From Desulfobacterales bacterium (GTDB lineage Bacteria; Desulfobacterota; Desulfobacteria; Desulfobacterales; JAEINQ01), in assembly GCA_016342285.1 (NCBI GenBank), contig JAEINQ010000014.1, forward strand, positions 42,717 through 106,716: a stretch of 64,000 nt of DNA, in the 5' to 3' direction. The notes below the pieces were generated by a model. It was not told the DNA's origin. It was given only the letters and a program-made list of their open reading frames with translations, and did no database searches. The translations under genes were made by a program, and so were the position numbers. Of the stretch, positions 54,071-62,128 are shown piece by piece (positions within the stretch are counted from its first letter, which is position 1; each line of letters starts with the position of its first letter).

Positions 54071-54793
54071 GTGTCTTATTTTGTAAGAAATCATGTGCTT
54101 TTCCTCATGACAATCGTTCTCTTCCTGGCAACACCGGCCAGTGCCCATCATTTCTGGATTGATAAAGACGGAAATGAATTTATTGTCAGTCGCGGAAAAA
54201 TCTCCGAACGAAGTGATTCATACGATCCTTCTTGTATAAAGGAAATCCTCGCATACGGAAGCGATGGAACCCTGCTTCGTACAGACCGGGTCGATAAACC
54301 GAACCAGGTCCGGTTTACCACGCCAACGGCGCCGGCAATGGCAACCGCCACCAGCCAATGGGGCTACCGGGTCAAGACCACCGAGGGCAAAAAAATGATG
54401 ACCCGGGAAGAGGCCCTGTCAAAAGGGCTTACGGTTCTAAGCGCCTTTTTTTCAACGCACTTTGTAAAATCGCTTTTTACTGCTGCCTGTCCCGTCGGCC
54501 GGGCGGTTGGCCAGAAATTTGAAATAATACTTTTTCAAAATCCCCTGGCCCCAACCGGGAGCGATTTTTTTCAGGTCCAGCTCATTTATGACGGCAAGCC
54601 TTTGCCGGGAGCGTCGATTTTTACCCAAAACGATGACAAATCGATCACCGATGAAAACGGGATGGCCCGGATTCCATTGCCGGGAAAAAAGCCGTTTCTC
54701 ATCTACAGCAAGCATTGGGTTGAGGCCAAAGACCGGCAGGATATTGACCGGTTGGTTTTTACGACCTTTCTATCGATTGTTTCAGACAAATAG
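54071..54793 (+). CDS. DUF4198 periplasmic protein 2
   Basis: A second exported DUF4198 protein, 240 residues from a GTG start preceded by AAAAGGA; an upstream ATG at 54041 lacks a ribosome binding site. The signal peptide (HVLFLMTIVLFLATPASA) is cleaved before HHFWIDKDGNEFIVSRGK, leaving a mature N-terminal His-His, as in the first DUF4198 protein (His-Met). The C-terminal Ig-like part (FFQVQLIYDGKPLPGASIFT) matches the family. The Cys pair at SCIKEI and AACPVG is not in the other copy. Order here is DUF4198 then methylase, reversed relative to module 1. Confidence 0.78.
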   Translation: MSYFVRNHVLFLMTIVLFLATPASAHHFWIDKDGNEFIVSRGKISERSDSYDPSCIKEILAYGSDGTLLRTDRVDKPNQVRFTTPTAPAMATATSQWGYRVKTTEGKKMMTREEALSKGLTVLSAFFSTHFVKSLFTAACPVGRAVGQKFEIILFQNPLAPTGSDFFQVQLIYDGKPLPGASIFTQNDDKSITDENGMARIPLPGKKPFLIYSKHWVEAKDRQDIDRLVFTTFLSIVSDK

Positions 54794-54807
54794 AGACGGG
54801 GGTCACC

Positions 54808-55683
54808 ATGAGCAAATATTTAGGTCGCTGTAAAACCGGACGTTATTTAACGGTTCTGTCTTTTTTTCTGGCCCTTTTCTTTGTTTCGACGACATCTGCT
54901 GCCGCAGAAAAGGGACGATTGTATGTCGTCGGCATGGGACCCTCCGGCCCGGATCTCACCGCGCCCCGGGCTTTGTCTGTCATCGAATCGGCTGATATTT
55001 TTCTTTGTTCTCCGGGGATGCCCAAAAAATTTGCACTGTTTAAAAAGTATATCGACCCTGCCAAGGTCGCCTTTAATCCCTGGAAAGAGGTCCGAAGCGA
55101 TGCGTTGCGGAAACTAAAGGAAACAGATCCAAAGGCCTGGGAGGCCGGGATCGAAAAGGGGAGGAAAAAGGTCCAGGATTTCATCCGGGATAAAATTAAC
55201 GCCGGAAAAACCGTCGTCATTATGGACGGCGGTGATCCTTGTGTTTACGGTCCGACCCTTTATTACCTTCTCAAAGGGTTCGACCCGGACCTGTTTGAGG
55301 TGGTTCCGGGCATGGGGGCCTTTAACGCAGCCAGCGCCGCATTGAAGCAGTCACTGACACCGGACGGTGAACGGTTCATCCTACTGACCGCGCCGCGTTC
55401 CCTTTTCGGGGAAAACTGGGAAAAGGATGACGATATTTTAAAGGACCTGTCCAAGTACAAAACCACCATGGTCTGGTACATGGCCCTTCGGTCCCTCGAC
55501 AAAGTGGTCCAACGGTTTGAAAAATACTACCCCAAAGATCTCCCCATCGCCATCGTCTATTATGCGGGATATCCTGACAAGGAAAAAGTCCTCAGGAGCA
55601 ACCTCGGCAATATCTTGGAGGATGTAAAAAAAATGGACGAATGGTGGCTGGGCCTTTTCATCACCGGCCAATGCGCCAAATAG
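54808..55683 (+). CDS. Exported tetrapyrrole methylase-fold protein 2
   Basis: Second signal-peptide-bearing member of the tetrapyrrole methylase fold, 291 residues. Signal: LTVLSFFLALFFVSTTSAAA. The first SAM loop is altered (GRLYVVGMGPSGPDLTAPRA against GTGPGDADLITVRA in copy 1), losing the Asp and Thr of the motif. VVIMDGGDPCVYGPTLYYLL and FEVVPGMGAFNAASAALKQS remain. A degenerate SAM loop together with export supports a ligand-binding rather than methyl-transferring role. It follows DUF4198 protein 2 after 14 bases. Confidence 0.83.
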   Translation: MSKYLGRCKTGRYLTVLSFFLALFFVSTTSAAAEKGRLYVVGMGPSGPDLTAPRALSVIESADIFLCSPGMPKKFALFKKYIDPAKVAFNPWKEVRSDALRKLKETDPKAWEAGIEKGRKKVQDFIRDKINAGKTVVIMDGGDPCVYGPTLYYLLKGFDPDLFEVVPGMGAFNAASAALKQSLTPDGERFILLTAPRSLFGENWEKDDDILKDLSKYKTTMVWYMALRSLDKVVQRFEKYYPKDLPIAIVYYAGYPDKEKVLRSNLGNILEDVKKMDEWWLGLFITGQCAK

Positions 55684-55730
55684 GTATTCCTTCTCGATCA
55701 CAAAATCTTAAATGCTTGGAAAACAACACA

Positions 55731-57125
55731 ATGAACCCTCCGGCGCTTCAAAGGGAAATCGGCCCTTTTTCCGCAACGACCCTGGTGGTGGCCAACATGG
55801 TCGGCACCGGGATTTTCATGACATCGGGATTTATCATCAGCGAGGTGGGCGACCCCGCAGGCCTGCTCCTGTGCTGGCTGGTGGGGGGGGTGTTTTCCCT
55901 TTGCGGCGCCCTTTGCTATGCCGAACTCGGGGCCGCCTTTCCCCGGGCCGGGGGTGAATATGTCTTTTTACGGGAAAGCTTCGGGCCGTTGGCAGGCTTT
56001 CTTTCCGGCTGGATATCACTGGTGGTCGGGTTTTCCGCCCCCATCGCGGCGGCGGCCGTGGCTTTTGCCTCATATTTCATCCGATTTTTGCAGATCAACC
56101 CCGGAGGGCTGATGGAGGGGGGGAGCCTGACTCAGATCCTGGCCCTGGGTGTTATTGTCGTTTTCTCCCTGGTCCACTATCACAGCCTGGTCTTCGGCAG
56201 CCGTGTACAAAATGCCCTGACCGCCTTTAAGATCGGATTGATCCTGATATTTATCGCCGCGGGATTTCTCTTCGGTGACGGGTCCTGGTCCCATTTTTCC
56301 CCGAAGGGCGGCGTATCGGTTGCCTTTAACGGAAGTTTTGCCGTATCGTTGATTTTTGTCTCCTTTGCCTACAGTGGCTGGAACGCAGCGGCCTATCTGG
56401 GAGGCGAGATCCGGCAGCCTGAAAGAAATATCCCCCTGGCGCTTTTGGCCGGCACATTGATCGTGGTCGTTTTGTATCTTCTTTTAAACGCCTTGTATAT
56501 TTATGCCCTTCCCGCCGGGGAAATGGCCGGCGTCATGGAGGTGGGTGCTCAAAGTGCCGAGGCCCTGTTCGGAGAAGGCATCGGCAGGTTTTTTTCAGGG
56601 GCCATCGCCCTGGGGATCCTTTCGGTGATCAGCGCCATGATCCTGGCCGGACCCCGGATCTATTATGCCATGAGCCGGGATAAGGTCTTTTTCCGCCTTT
56701 TCGGCCAGGTGAATCCGGGCCGGCGAACGCCGGGACGGTCCATTTCCCTTCAGGCGGCCATTGCCGGGTTTCTGGTGCTCACCGCCGCCTTTGACCAGTT
56801 GCTGATCTATATCGGCTTTACCCTGTCCCTGTGCACCCTGGCCACGGTGACCGGATTGATGGTGCTTCGATATCGGAACCCGGGACGGATAACCGCCTAC
56901 CGGACCCCCGGCTACCCTTTTCCCGCGCTTTTTTTTATCACCGGAAATCTATGGATTGTCTGGTATTCGGTGCAAAGCCGCCCGGTGGCATCCATCTGCG
57001 GTCTGGCAACCATCGGTTGTGGGTTGATGTTCTATCTGCTTTTTTCCAGAATCGGCGGTTCGAGTGTTGCCGTTTCTACAAATTGTTCCATCCAGGAGAG
57101 ATCAAATACCGGGAGGTTGGCATGA
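55731..57125 (+). CDS. APC family permease
   Basis: A 12-helix amino acid/polyamine/organocation permease of 464 residues. Start MNPPALQREIGPFSATTLVV; the consensus first helix is NMVGTGIFMTSGFIISEVGD. CYAELGAAFPRAGGEYVFLR and SFAYSGWNAAAYLGGEIRQP are family signatures. Its stop overlaps the start of the NikL-like gene by 4 bases. It may import a metal-amino acid complex or simply an amino acid; genome context suggests a link with the uptake region. Confidence 0.88.
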   Translation: MNPPALQREIGPFSATTLVVANMVGTGIFMTSGFIISEVGDPAGLLLCWLVGGVFSLCGALCYAELGAAFPRAGGEYVFLRESFGPLAGFLSGWISLVVGFSAPIAAAAVAFASYFIRFLQINPGGLMEGGSLTQILALGVIVVFSLVHYHSLVFGSRVQNALTAFKIGLILIFIAAGFLFGDGSWSHFSPKGGVSVAFNGSFAVSLIFVSFAYSGWNAAAYLGGEIRQPERNIPLALLAGTLIVVVLYLLLNALYIYALPAGEMAGVMEVGAQSAEALFGEGIGRFFSGAIALGILSVISAMILAGPRIYYAMSRDKVFFRLFGQVNPGRRTPGRSISLQAAIAGFLVLTAAFDQLLIYIGFTLSLCTLATVTGLMVLRYRNPGRITAYRTPGYPFPALFFITGNLWIVWYSVQSRPVASICGLATIGCGLMFYLLFSRIGGSSVAVSTNCSIQERSNTGRLA

Positions 57126-57586
57126 AACAGTGTTTATTGGCCGTGATTTGGATGATGGTCGGGATCGCGCCGGTTTGGGCCCACGGGGTTCATTACGATT
57201 TCGAATCGGAGAAGACGGTTTGCCTTCGGGTTTCCTACTCCGACGGCGAGCCCATGAGCTATGCCAAGGCAAAGATCTTCTCGCCAGCCGATGCAGAGAT
57301 CGAGCACCAGAACGGGCGGACCGACAAGAACGGTCGGTTCGCTTTTGTTCCCGATATCGAAGGCGCCTGGCGGATCGATGTGGAAGACGGAATGGGCCAT
57401 GCGGTCAAGGCCGAGATCCGTATCGAAGATACCGGTGACCACGTCAAGGAAACCAGCCCGCCTGCGGCCGGGGGGGCATCGGCCGTGAATGCCATGGCCG
57501 GCCTTTCAGGGATATTTTTCCTGTTCGGTCTTTTTTTCTGGTGGAAAGGCCTGAGGCGGTCACCGGTAAAATCCGATTTGATTTGA
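57122..57586 (+). CDS. NikL-like exported protein with C-terminal membrane anchor
   Basis: A 154-residue protein coupled to the APC permease by an ATGA overlap. Signal peptide MKQCLLAVIWMMVGIAPVWA, mature protein starting HGVHYDFESEKTVCLRVSYS, a carboxypeptidase regulatory-like beta domain (DGEPMSYAKAKIFSP through NGRTDKNGRFAFVPDIEGAW), and a C-terminal membrane helix (GLSGIFFLFGLFFWWKGLRR). This layout is that of NikL-type auxiliary proteins of nickel/cobalt importers. The mature N-terminal His-Gly-Val-His is a good metal-binding motif. Confidence 0.72.
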   Translation: MKQCLLAVIWMMVGIAPVWAHGVHYDFESEKTVCLRVSYSDGEPMSYAKAKIFSPADAEIEHQNGRTDKNGRFAFVPDIEGAWRIDVEDGMGHAVKAEIRIEDTGDHVKETSPPAAGGASAVNAMAGLSGIFFLFGLFFWWKGLRRSPVKSDLI

Positions 57587-57659
57587 GCTGTTGTTTGGTG
57601 CGTTTGAGGCAAGCCGGCTATTTTTGCGTAGTAACCCAGATTTGTTGAGCCGAAAGAAA

Positions 57660-57688
57660 TTGACATCGATGCCGGTCTCGGATATGCA
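57660..57688 (+). promoter_or_regulatory. Promoter C of the repeat-protein unit
   Basis: TTGACA at 57660-57665, 17 bases, TATGCA at 57683-57688. A GCGCC-AGGAA-GGCGC hairpin at 57704-57718 and a GGGCGG...CCGCCC hairpin follow, then terminator C: the same order as in leaders A and B. Confidence 0.65.
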
Positions 57689-57768
57689 CGGGAAAGCAAA
57701 ACAGCGCCAGGAAGGCGCCGGGGCGGATGCGCCGCCCGAAAAAACGACCTTTCGACAGAGCATCCAAT

Positions 57769-57822
57769 GAGCCACGAAGGCGACCGGGGACAACCCCCCG
57801 GGATTCTTCGTGGCTTTTTTAT
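57769..57822 (+). terminator. Leader terminator/attenuator C
   Basis: GAGCCACGAAG pairs with CTTCGTGGCTT, inner stem CCGGGG/CCCCGG, and a T-tract. Relative to copies A and B one stem pair has changed from G-C to C-G on both sides, so pairing is kept although the sequence differs. Confidence 0.82.
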
Positions 57823-57830
57823 TTGATTGA

Positions 57831-59618
57831 ATGAAAGGAGAGGGCCTGGCCCGGGTCATGGGACGGTTTTTATGCAAAATTGCACACGCTGCCGCTGTCT
57901 TTTTTATTGGTGCAACCTTAGCCGTATCCATGGCTTATGGCGGGCCTGCGCCGGTCGAGCAAGACACCGACGGTGACGGCAAGACCGACCAGATCGCCCA
58001 TCTGGACAAGGACGGCCGGTTGGTCCGGCTCGAACTGGACGCCGACCGGGACGGCACCATGGACCAGTTCCAGTTCTACGATGAAAACCAGGAACTGGTC
58101 CGGGTGGAACGCGATAGCAACGGCGACGGCAACATCGATCTCAGGGATTTCTTTGCCGGCAAGAAACGGACCCGCCAGGAAAAAGTGCTTCCGAACGGAC
58201 GGATCGAACGGATTGCCCATTTTGATACCCAAGGCCGGCCGGAAAAGATCGAAAGAGATGCCACCGGCGACGGGCGCTTTGATACGGTTCAAACCTTTAA
58301 TGAGGGGCATATGGTGCTTTCCACCCGGGATACCGATGGCGACGGGCGCATCAACGTCCGCCAGACCTTCAGGGACGATCGTCCCGTGGAATTGTGGAAG
58401 GACAAAACCGGCGACGGCACCCCCGACCAGGTGGTGCGGTTCGGCCCCGACGGGCTTCCCGAGGAAAGCCGCCACGACCTGGACGCAGACGGCACCCTGG
58501 AAACCTTGCGGCGCTACCAAAACGGCGAGGTGGCGGTCCAGGAAAAGGACCGCAACGGCGACGGCCGTCCCGATGACAAGGCGCGTTTTGTCGCAGGGGT
58601 CCTTGAGGCGAGGGAAACGGATGAAAATTTTGACGGCCGTTTCGATACCCGGGTGACTTACATGGCCGGCAAACCGGTGCTTCGGGAAAAGGACACCGAT
58701 TTCGACGGCCGAAATGACATGCTTTGCCGTTTTGACGCGGACGGCCATCCGGAATTCATTGAGGCAGACACCCGCCATGACGGAAAAGCCGATCTGAGGC
58801 GTTTTTTTGCCGCCGGCCAGCCCCTGCGGGTGGAGGCGGACGAGGACGGAGACGGTTTCTTCGAAATGAAGACCGAGTACAAAAACGGCAAAGTGGCCTG
58901 CCAGTCCCGGGACGAAAACAAGGACGGCAAGCCGGATCAGCAGATTTTTTTTGATGCCGGGGAGCAAAGAACAAAAGTTGTCGCCGATACCAACGGCGAT
59001 GGGCGACCGGACGCCTGGACCCATTTCCGTGGCGGGAAACCGGTCCGCATGGAAAGGGACGAAAATGCCGACGGCCGCGTGGACCTGAAGGTCTTTTTCA
59101 AAGACGAGATCCGGACAAGGGCCGAGCGGGACACGGACGGCGACGGACGTTTTGAAACAACCCAGTATTTTGACCGGGGCCCATGGGAGGTTTTTGTCGA
59201 AACCGACAGGGACGGCGACGGCAAGGCCGAGGACAGGCTGGGTTACCGCAACGGGGTGCTGCGTTACAAGTGTATTGATGAGACCGGGGATGGGATTGCC
59301 GACATTGAAGAGACCTATGACGGCAAGGGACACCTCGCCTGCATGCGGGAGGCGGAGGACGGCGACGGCCGTTTCAACCTGACCTGGCATTACGACGAGA
59401 AGGAGGAAGCGGTGCTGGCTGAAAAGGACAAGGATGGAGACGGTGCCGTAGATGCCTGGTTTCACTATAAAGACGGTCAGGTCGTGTCGGTCGAAGAAGA
59501 CCGGAACAAGGACGGCAAGCCCGACCTGTGGGAGTTTTACGACCGGACCGAGGCCCTGGTCCGGCGAAGCGAAGACCTCGATTTTGACGGTACCGCCGAT
59601 GTGGTGCGAACCGAGTGA
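57831..59618 (+). CDS. Exported protein of about twenty DxDGDG-type calcium-loop repeats
   Basis: A 595-residue (587 from the alternative ATG at 57858) exported protein. After a signal peptide (AAAVFFIGATLAVSMAYG) it consists almost entirely of units of about 28-30 residues of the form xxDTDGDGRxDxxxxFxxGxPVRxE, for example EQDTDGDGKTDQIAHLDKDG, ERDSNGDGNIDLRDFFAGKK, EKDTDFDGRNDMLCRFDADG and EEDRNKDGKPDLWEFYDRTE. The acidic loops match dockerin/EF-hand-like calcium-binding loops, separated by beta hairpins. No enzyme domain is visible. It is preceded by a promoter and attenuator of the same type as the TonB receptors and followed by exbB, so it may be a surface or periplasmic metal-binding component. 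Confidence 0.82.
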   Translation: MKGEGLARVMGRFLCKIAHAAAVFFIGATLAVSMAYGGPAPVEQDTDGDGKTDQIAHLDKDGRLVRLELDADRDGTMDQFQFYDENQELVRVERDSNGDGNIDLRDFFAGKKRTRQEKVLPNGRIERIAHFDTQGRPEKIERDATGDGRFDTVQTFNEGHMVLSTRDTDGDGRINVRQTFRDDRPVELWKDKTGDGTPDQVVRFGPDGLPEESRHDLDADGTLETLRRYQNGEVAVQEKDRNGDGRPDDKARFVAGVLEARETDENFDGRFDTRVTYMAGKPVLREKDTDFDGRNDMLCRFDADGHPEFIEADTRHDGKADLRRFFAAGQPLRVEADEDGDGFFEMKTEYKNGKVACQSRDENKDGKPDQQIFFDAGEQRTKVVADTNGDGRPDAWTHFRGGKPVRMERDENADGRVDLKVFFKDEIRTRAERDTDGDGRFETTQYFDRGPWEVFVETDRDGDGKAEDRLGYRNGVLRYKCIDETGDGIADIEETYDGKGHLACMREAEDGDGRFNLTWHYDEKEEAVLAEKDKDGDGAVDAWFHYKDGQVVSVEEDRNKDGKPDLWEFYDRTEALVRRSEDLDFDGTADVVRTE

Positions 59619-59689
59619 AGCTCCACCCGCGGAGCGGGTGGCCTCGAGAAGCCCCAAGGGGGGCACTTTGACCGTCCCGTAAACAGTCG

Positions 59690-59820
59690 AAAAACTGTCT
59701 TTTTTGTCATTCTCGCGAAGGCGGGAATCCAGTCATTTCAAATAGTTTTGGATGCCTGCCCCCTGCCTTTGCAGGGGCAGGCACCCAGGCATGACGGGAT
59801 TTGGGACTTTTTACGAGTTC
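59690..59820. repeat. Repeat-rich spacer before exbB
   Basis: CATTCTCGCGAAGGCGGGAATCCAGTC is a REP-like palindrome often seen in such genomes; GCCTGCCCCTGCCTTTGCAG and its reverse complement form a hairpin near 59755-59785. A GACTTTTTACGAG end resembles the outer arm of the CACGAAG repeats. No gene between 59619 and 59853. Confidence 0.55.
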
Positions 59821-59853
59821 ATCAATTTTCACTGTTCAAGTTGGGAGGTTTGC

Positions 59854-60468
59854 ATGATTGAATTCCTGGCCAAGGGCGGTGTGCTGGTCACGCCGATCCT
59901 GTTCTGTTCAGTGCTGGCCCTGGCCATTTTTCTGGAACGGCTGATCCGTTTTGCCCAGTTGCGCCGCAGGGGGGAGGGGCTGGCATCAAGGGTGGCCCAC
60001 CTGATCGATACCGCCGATGCCGCCGGTGCCCATGCGCTGGCTACAAAAAGCGACTCACCCATGGGGCGTGTGCTCACCCGTGCACTGGAGGTCGGCAGCC
60101 AGGACCGGGAAACTTTGGAAACGGTCCTGGTCCATGCCACGGAAGCCGAGGTCCGGGACCTGTCGAGCTACCTTCAGGCCCTGGCCACCATCGCCAACAT
60201 CACGCCCATGCTCGGCCTGCTCGGCACGGTGATCGGTATGATTAAAGCCTTCATGGTGATCCAGCAGATGGGCGGCAAGGTCAACGCCGCCGTCTTGGCC
60301 GGAGGGATCTGGGAAGCCATGCTCACCACGGCCCTGGGCCTGGCCGTGGCCCTGCCGGCCATGGTGGCCCACAGCTACCTGGTCTCTAAGGTCGATCAAT
60401 ATGAGGCCCGCCTCCAGACCGGTTCGGTGACGTTTATCAAGAGCCTGTATCAAAACGGCGGGAGCTGA
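59854..60468 (+). CDS. exbB: ExbB family energy transducer
   Basis: Proton-channel subunit that powers TonB. Start ATG 59854 behind GGGAGG; the longer open frame lies in repeats. The 204 residues have an N-terminal helix (GGVLVTPILFCSVLALAIFL), a cytoplasmic loop, and two helices in the MotA/TolQ/ExbB core (YLQALATIANITPMLGLLGT and MLTTALGLAVALPAMVAHSY), matching the family. Directly followed by exbD (3-base gap) and tonB. Confidence 0.92.
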   Translation: MIEFLAKGGVLVTPILFCSVLALAIFLERLIRFAQLRRRGEGLASRVAHLIDTADAAGAHALATKSDSPMGRVLTRALEVGSQDRETLETVLVHATEAEVRDLSSYLQALATIANITPMLGLLGTVIGMIKAFMVIQQMGGKVNAAVLAGGIWEAMLTTALGLAVALPAMVAHSYLVSKVDQYEARLQTGSVTFIKSLYQNGGS

Positions 60469-60471
60469 CCC

Positions 60472-60879
60472 ATGCTTGTTCATCGGAAAAAGCGGGTGCG
60501 ATACGGGGTCGAAATGCCCATGACCTCGCTCATCGATATCGTCTTCATGCTGCTGATCTATTTTCTTTTGACCACCAATTTCATGGTGGACGAAGGGATT
60601 AAAATCAAGCTTCCCCAGGCCAAGGCGTCGTCACCCCAGGTTGAAAAGGAAATCACCGTCTATGTGGACGTCCAGGGCAGGGCCTATCTGGATAATCGCG
60701 AAGTGGCGCTCAATGCCCTGTTCGACCGTCTCAAGGAGATGATCGGGACGGACCGGAACCGGCTCGTGGTGATCAAGGCCGACCGGGGGGTGGTCATCAA
60801 CAAGGCGGTGCGGGTCATGGATGTGGCCAAGGCCGCCGGGGCCGGCCGGCTCTGTCTGGCAACGGAAAAGGACTTCTGA
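60472..60879 (+). CDS. exbD: ExbD family energy transducer
   Basis: Single-span partner of ExbB. The 135 residues contain MPMTSLIDIVFMLLIYFLLT with the essential membrane Asp (in LIDIV), then a periplasmic domain (GIKIKLPQAKAS, then VVIKADRGVVINKAVRVMDV). Overlaps nothing; it is 4 bases from tonB. Confidence 0.92.
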   Translation: MLVHRKKRVRYGVEMPMTSLIDIVFMLLIYFLLTTNFMVDEGIKIKLPQAKASSPQVEKEITVYVDVQGRAYLDNREVALNALFDRLKEMIGTDRNRLVVIKADRGVVINKAVRVMDVAKAAGAGRLCLATEKDF

Positions 60880-60883
60880 GGCC

Positions 60884-61633
60884 ATGGCAGGCGCGATATC
60901 GGTAACGGAAGGGGGGAAAGGATTGGCGACCGTGCCACCCAAGCCCATGGGAAAAAGACCCCGGCCAAACTGGCTGCTTTGCTGCCTGATAGTGGCATCA
61001 ATGGCGGTGCATTCGGTTATCTTTCTTCATATATCGGGTCTCTACCGGTCCAGTGCCCTCACGGCCATTGAACTGACGTTAAAGGCACCCGAGCGCCCCC
61101 AAGTCAGGGATATCCCCAGGCCCCGCCATCGCCCCAAGCATCCGCCACCGCCAAGCCGTATCCAGGCTGTAAAAGCGATCCGGCGTCCGGTGCCCAAGCT
61201 CCAGGCCATGAAACTGGCCCCGGTGGATACGGCCGCTCCGGATTCATTGGTGGAAACCCTCGACCAGCCCCAGGTACCCGAGATATCCGCCCCATCCCTG
61301 GCCGGCTGGCGCATGGACGCGCCGGTGGATGCCGCCCGTTTCGGAAACGCCCGGGACTACCTGGACATGGTGCGGCTCCGCATCGAGAGCCAAAAGAAAT
61401 ATCCGGTCAATGCCAGGGCCCGGCAGATCGAAGGCCGGGTGACGGTCCGCTTTACCATTGACCGGACCGGCCGCGCCACCCGTGTCGAAGTTGCCGGAAG
61501 CTCACGGTTTGCCATGTTAGACGAAGCGGCGTTGAAGGCGGTGAGGCAGGCATCGCCGTTCCCGCGCCCGCCGGGCCACCTGTTTTCCGACGCGATTCCA
61601 TTGGAGATCACGATTTTGTTCGAACTGACCTGA
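60884..61633 (+). CDS. tonB: TonB energy-transducing protein
   Basis: Couples the inner-membrane proton gradient to the outer-membrane receptors. Start ATG 60884 (MAGAISVTEGGKG); the upstream open frame overlaps exbD and is unlikely. A membrane anchor follows a basic cytoplasmic stretch (NWLLCCLIVASMAVHSVIFL). The Pro/Lys-rich spacer (IPRPRHRPKHPPPPSRIQAV) spans the periplasm. The C-terminal TonB domain (YLDMVRLRIESQKKYPVNAR, GRVTVRFTIDRTGRATRVEV, LLDEAALKAVRQASPFPRPP-like) is intact. 249 residues, normal. Confidence 0.92.
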   Translation: MAGAISVTEGGKGLATVPPKPMGKRPRPNWLLCCLIVASMAVHSVIFLHISGLYRSSALTAIELTLKAPERPQVRDIPRPRHRPKHPPPPSRIQAVKAIRRPVPKLQAMKLAPVDTAAPDSLVETLDQPQVPEISAPSLAGWRMDAPVDAARFGNARDYLDMVRLRIESQKKYPVNARARQIEGRVTVRFTIDRTGRATRVEVAGSSRFAMLDEAALKAVRQASPFPRPPGHLFSDAIPLEITILFELT

Positions 61634-61690
61634 TCGAACCCAAAGGCCGGCCCCGGGGGAAACGGTGCCGACGAGACAAGGACGGGGCTA

Positions 61691-62128
61691 TTGCAAAAGA
61701 CAATCTGTATTATCGACGGCCAGGGTGGCAGTATCGGGGCCGTCCTGATCCGTTACATTCGGGCCGAGTTCAAGGAGACCGTCCAGGTGATCGCCATCGG
61801 AACCAATGCCATTGCAACGGCCCAGATGCTCAAGGCCGGCGCCAACCGGGGGGCCACCGGCGAAACCCCCATCTGCCGGGCCGCCCCCGATGCCGATGTC
61901 ATCATGGGGCCCATTGCCATTACCTGGGCCAATGCCATGCTCGGCGAGGTCACGCCGAAGATGGCCGAGGCGGTGACCAGCAGCCTGGCCTTAAAAATTC
62001 TTCTCCCCCTGAACCAGGAGAAGGTGCGGATCGTCGGGGTGGCCCACGAGCCCCTGCCTCACCTGGTCCAGGCGGCCATCGAGAAGGAACTGAAGAAAGA
62101 ACTAAAGGAGGAAGTCAACCATGTGTGA
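61691..62128 (+). CDS. DUF3842 family protein
   Basis: A small cytoplasmic protein of 145 residues with a Rossmann-like start, TICIIDGQGGSIGAVLIRYI. TTG start. GTNAIATAQMLKAGANRGAT and GPIAITWANAMLGEVTPKMA match the family, which is restricted to anaerobes and has no known function. Overlaps the start of cooT by 8 bases. Shares the operon with exbBD-tonB. Confidence 0.8.
   Translation: MQKTICIIDGQGGSIGAVLIRYIRAEFKETVQVIAIGTNAIATAQMLKAGANRGATGETPICRAAPDADVIMGPIAITWANAMLGEVTPKMAEAVTSSLALKILLPLNQEKVRIVGVAHEPLPHLVQAAIEKELKKELKEEVNHV

Noticed and set aside
57685..57770. Possible cyclic di-GMP (GEMM-I) riboswitch before the repeat protein
   Set aside because: It has GCACGGGAAAGCAAA and GC-rich stems, but the conserved ACGCAAAGCC segment and tetraloop receptor pattern are not there.
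57960..59610. Regular repeats that could suggest a CRISPR or minisatellite
   Set aside because: Units are coding, about 85-90 bases, variable, and in frame with a DxDGDG protein repeat; there are no constant DNA repeats with unique spacers.
57918..59666. Long minus-strand open frame across the DxDGDG protein
   Set aside because: Its product is only the repetitive shadow of the calcium-loop repeats on the other strand.
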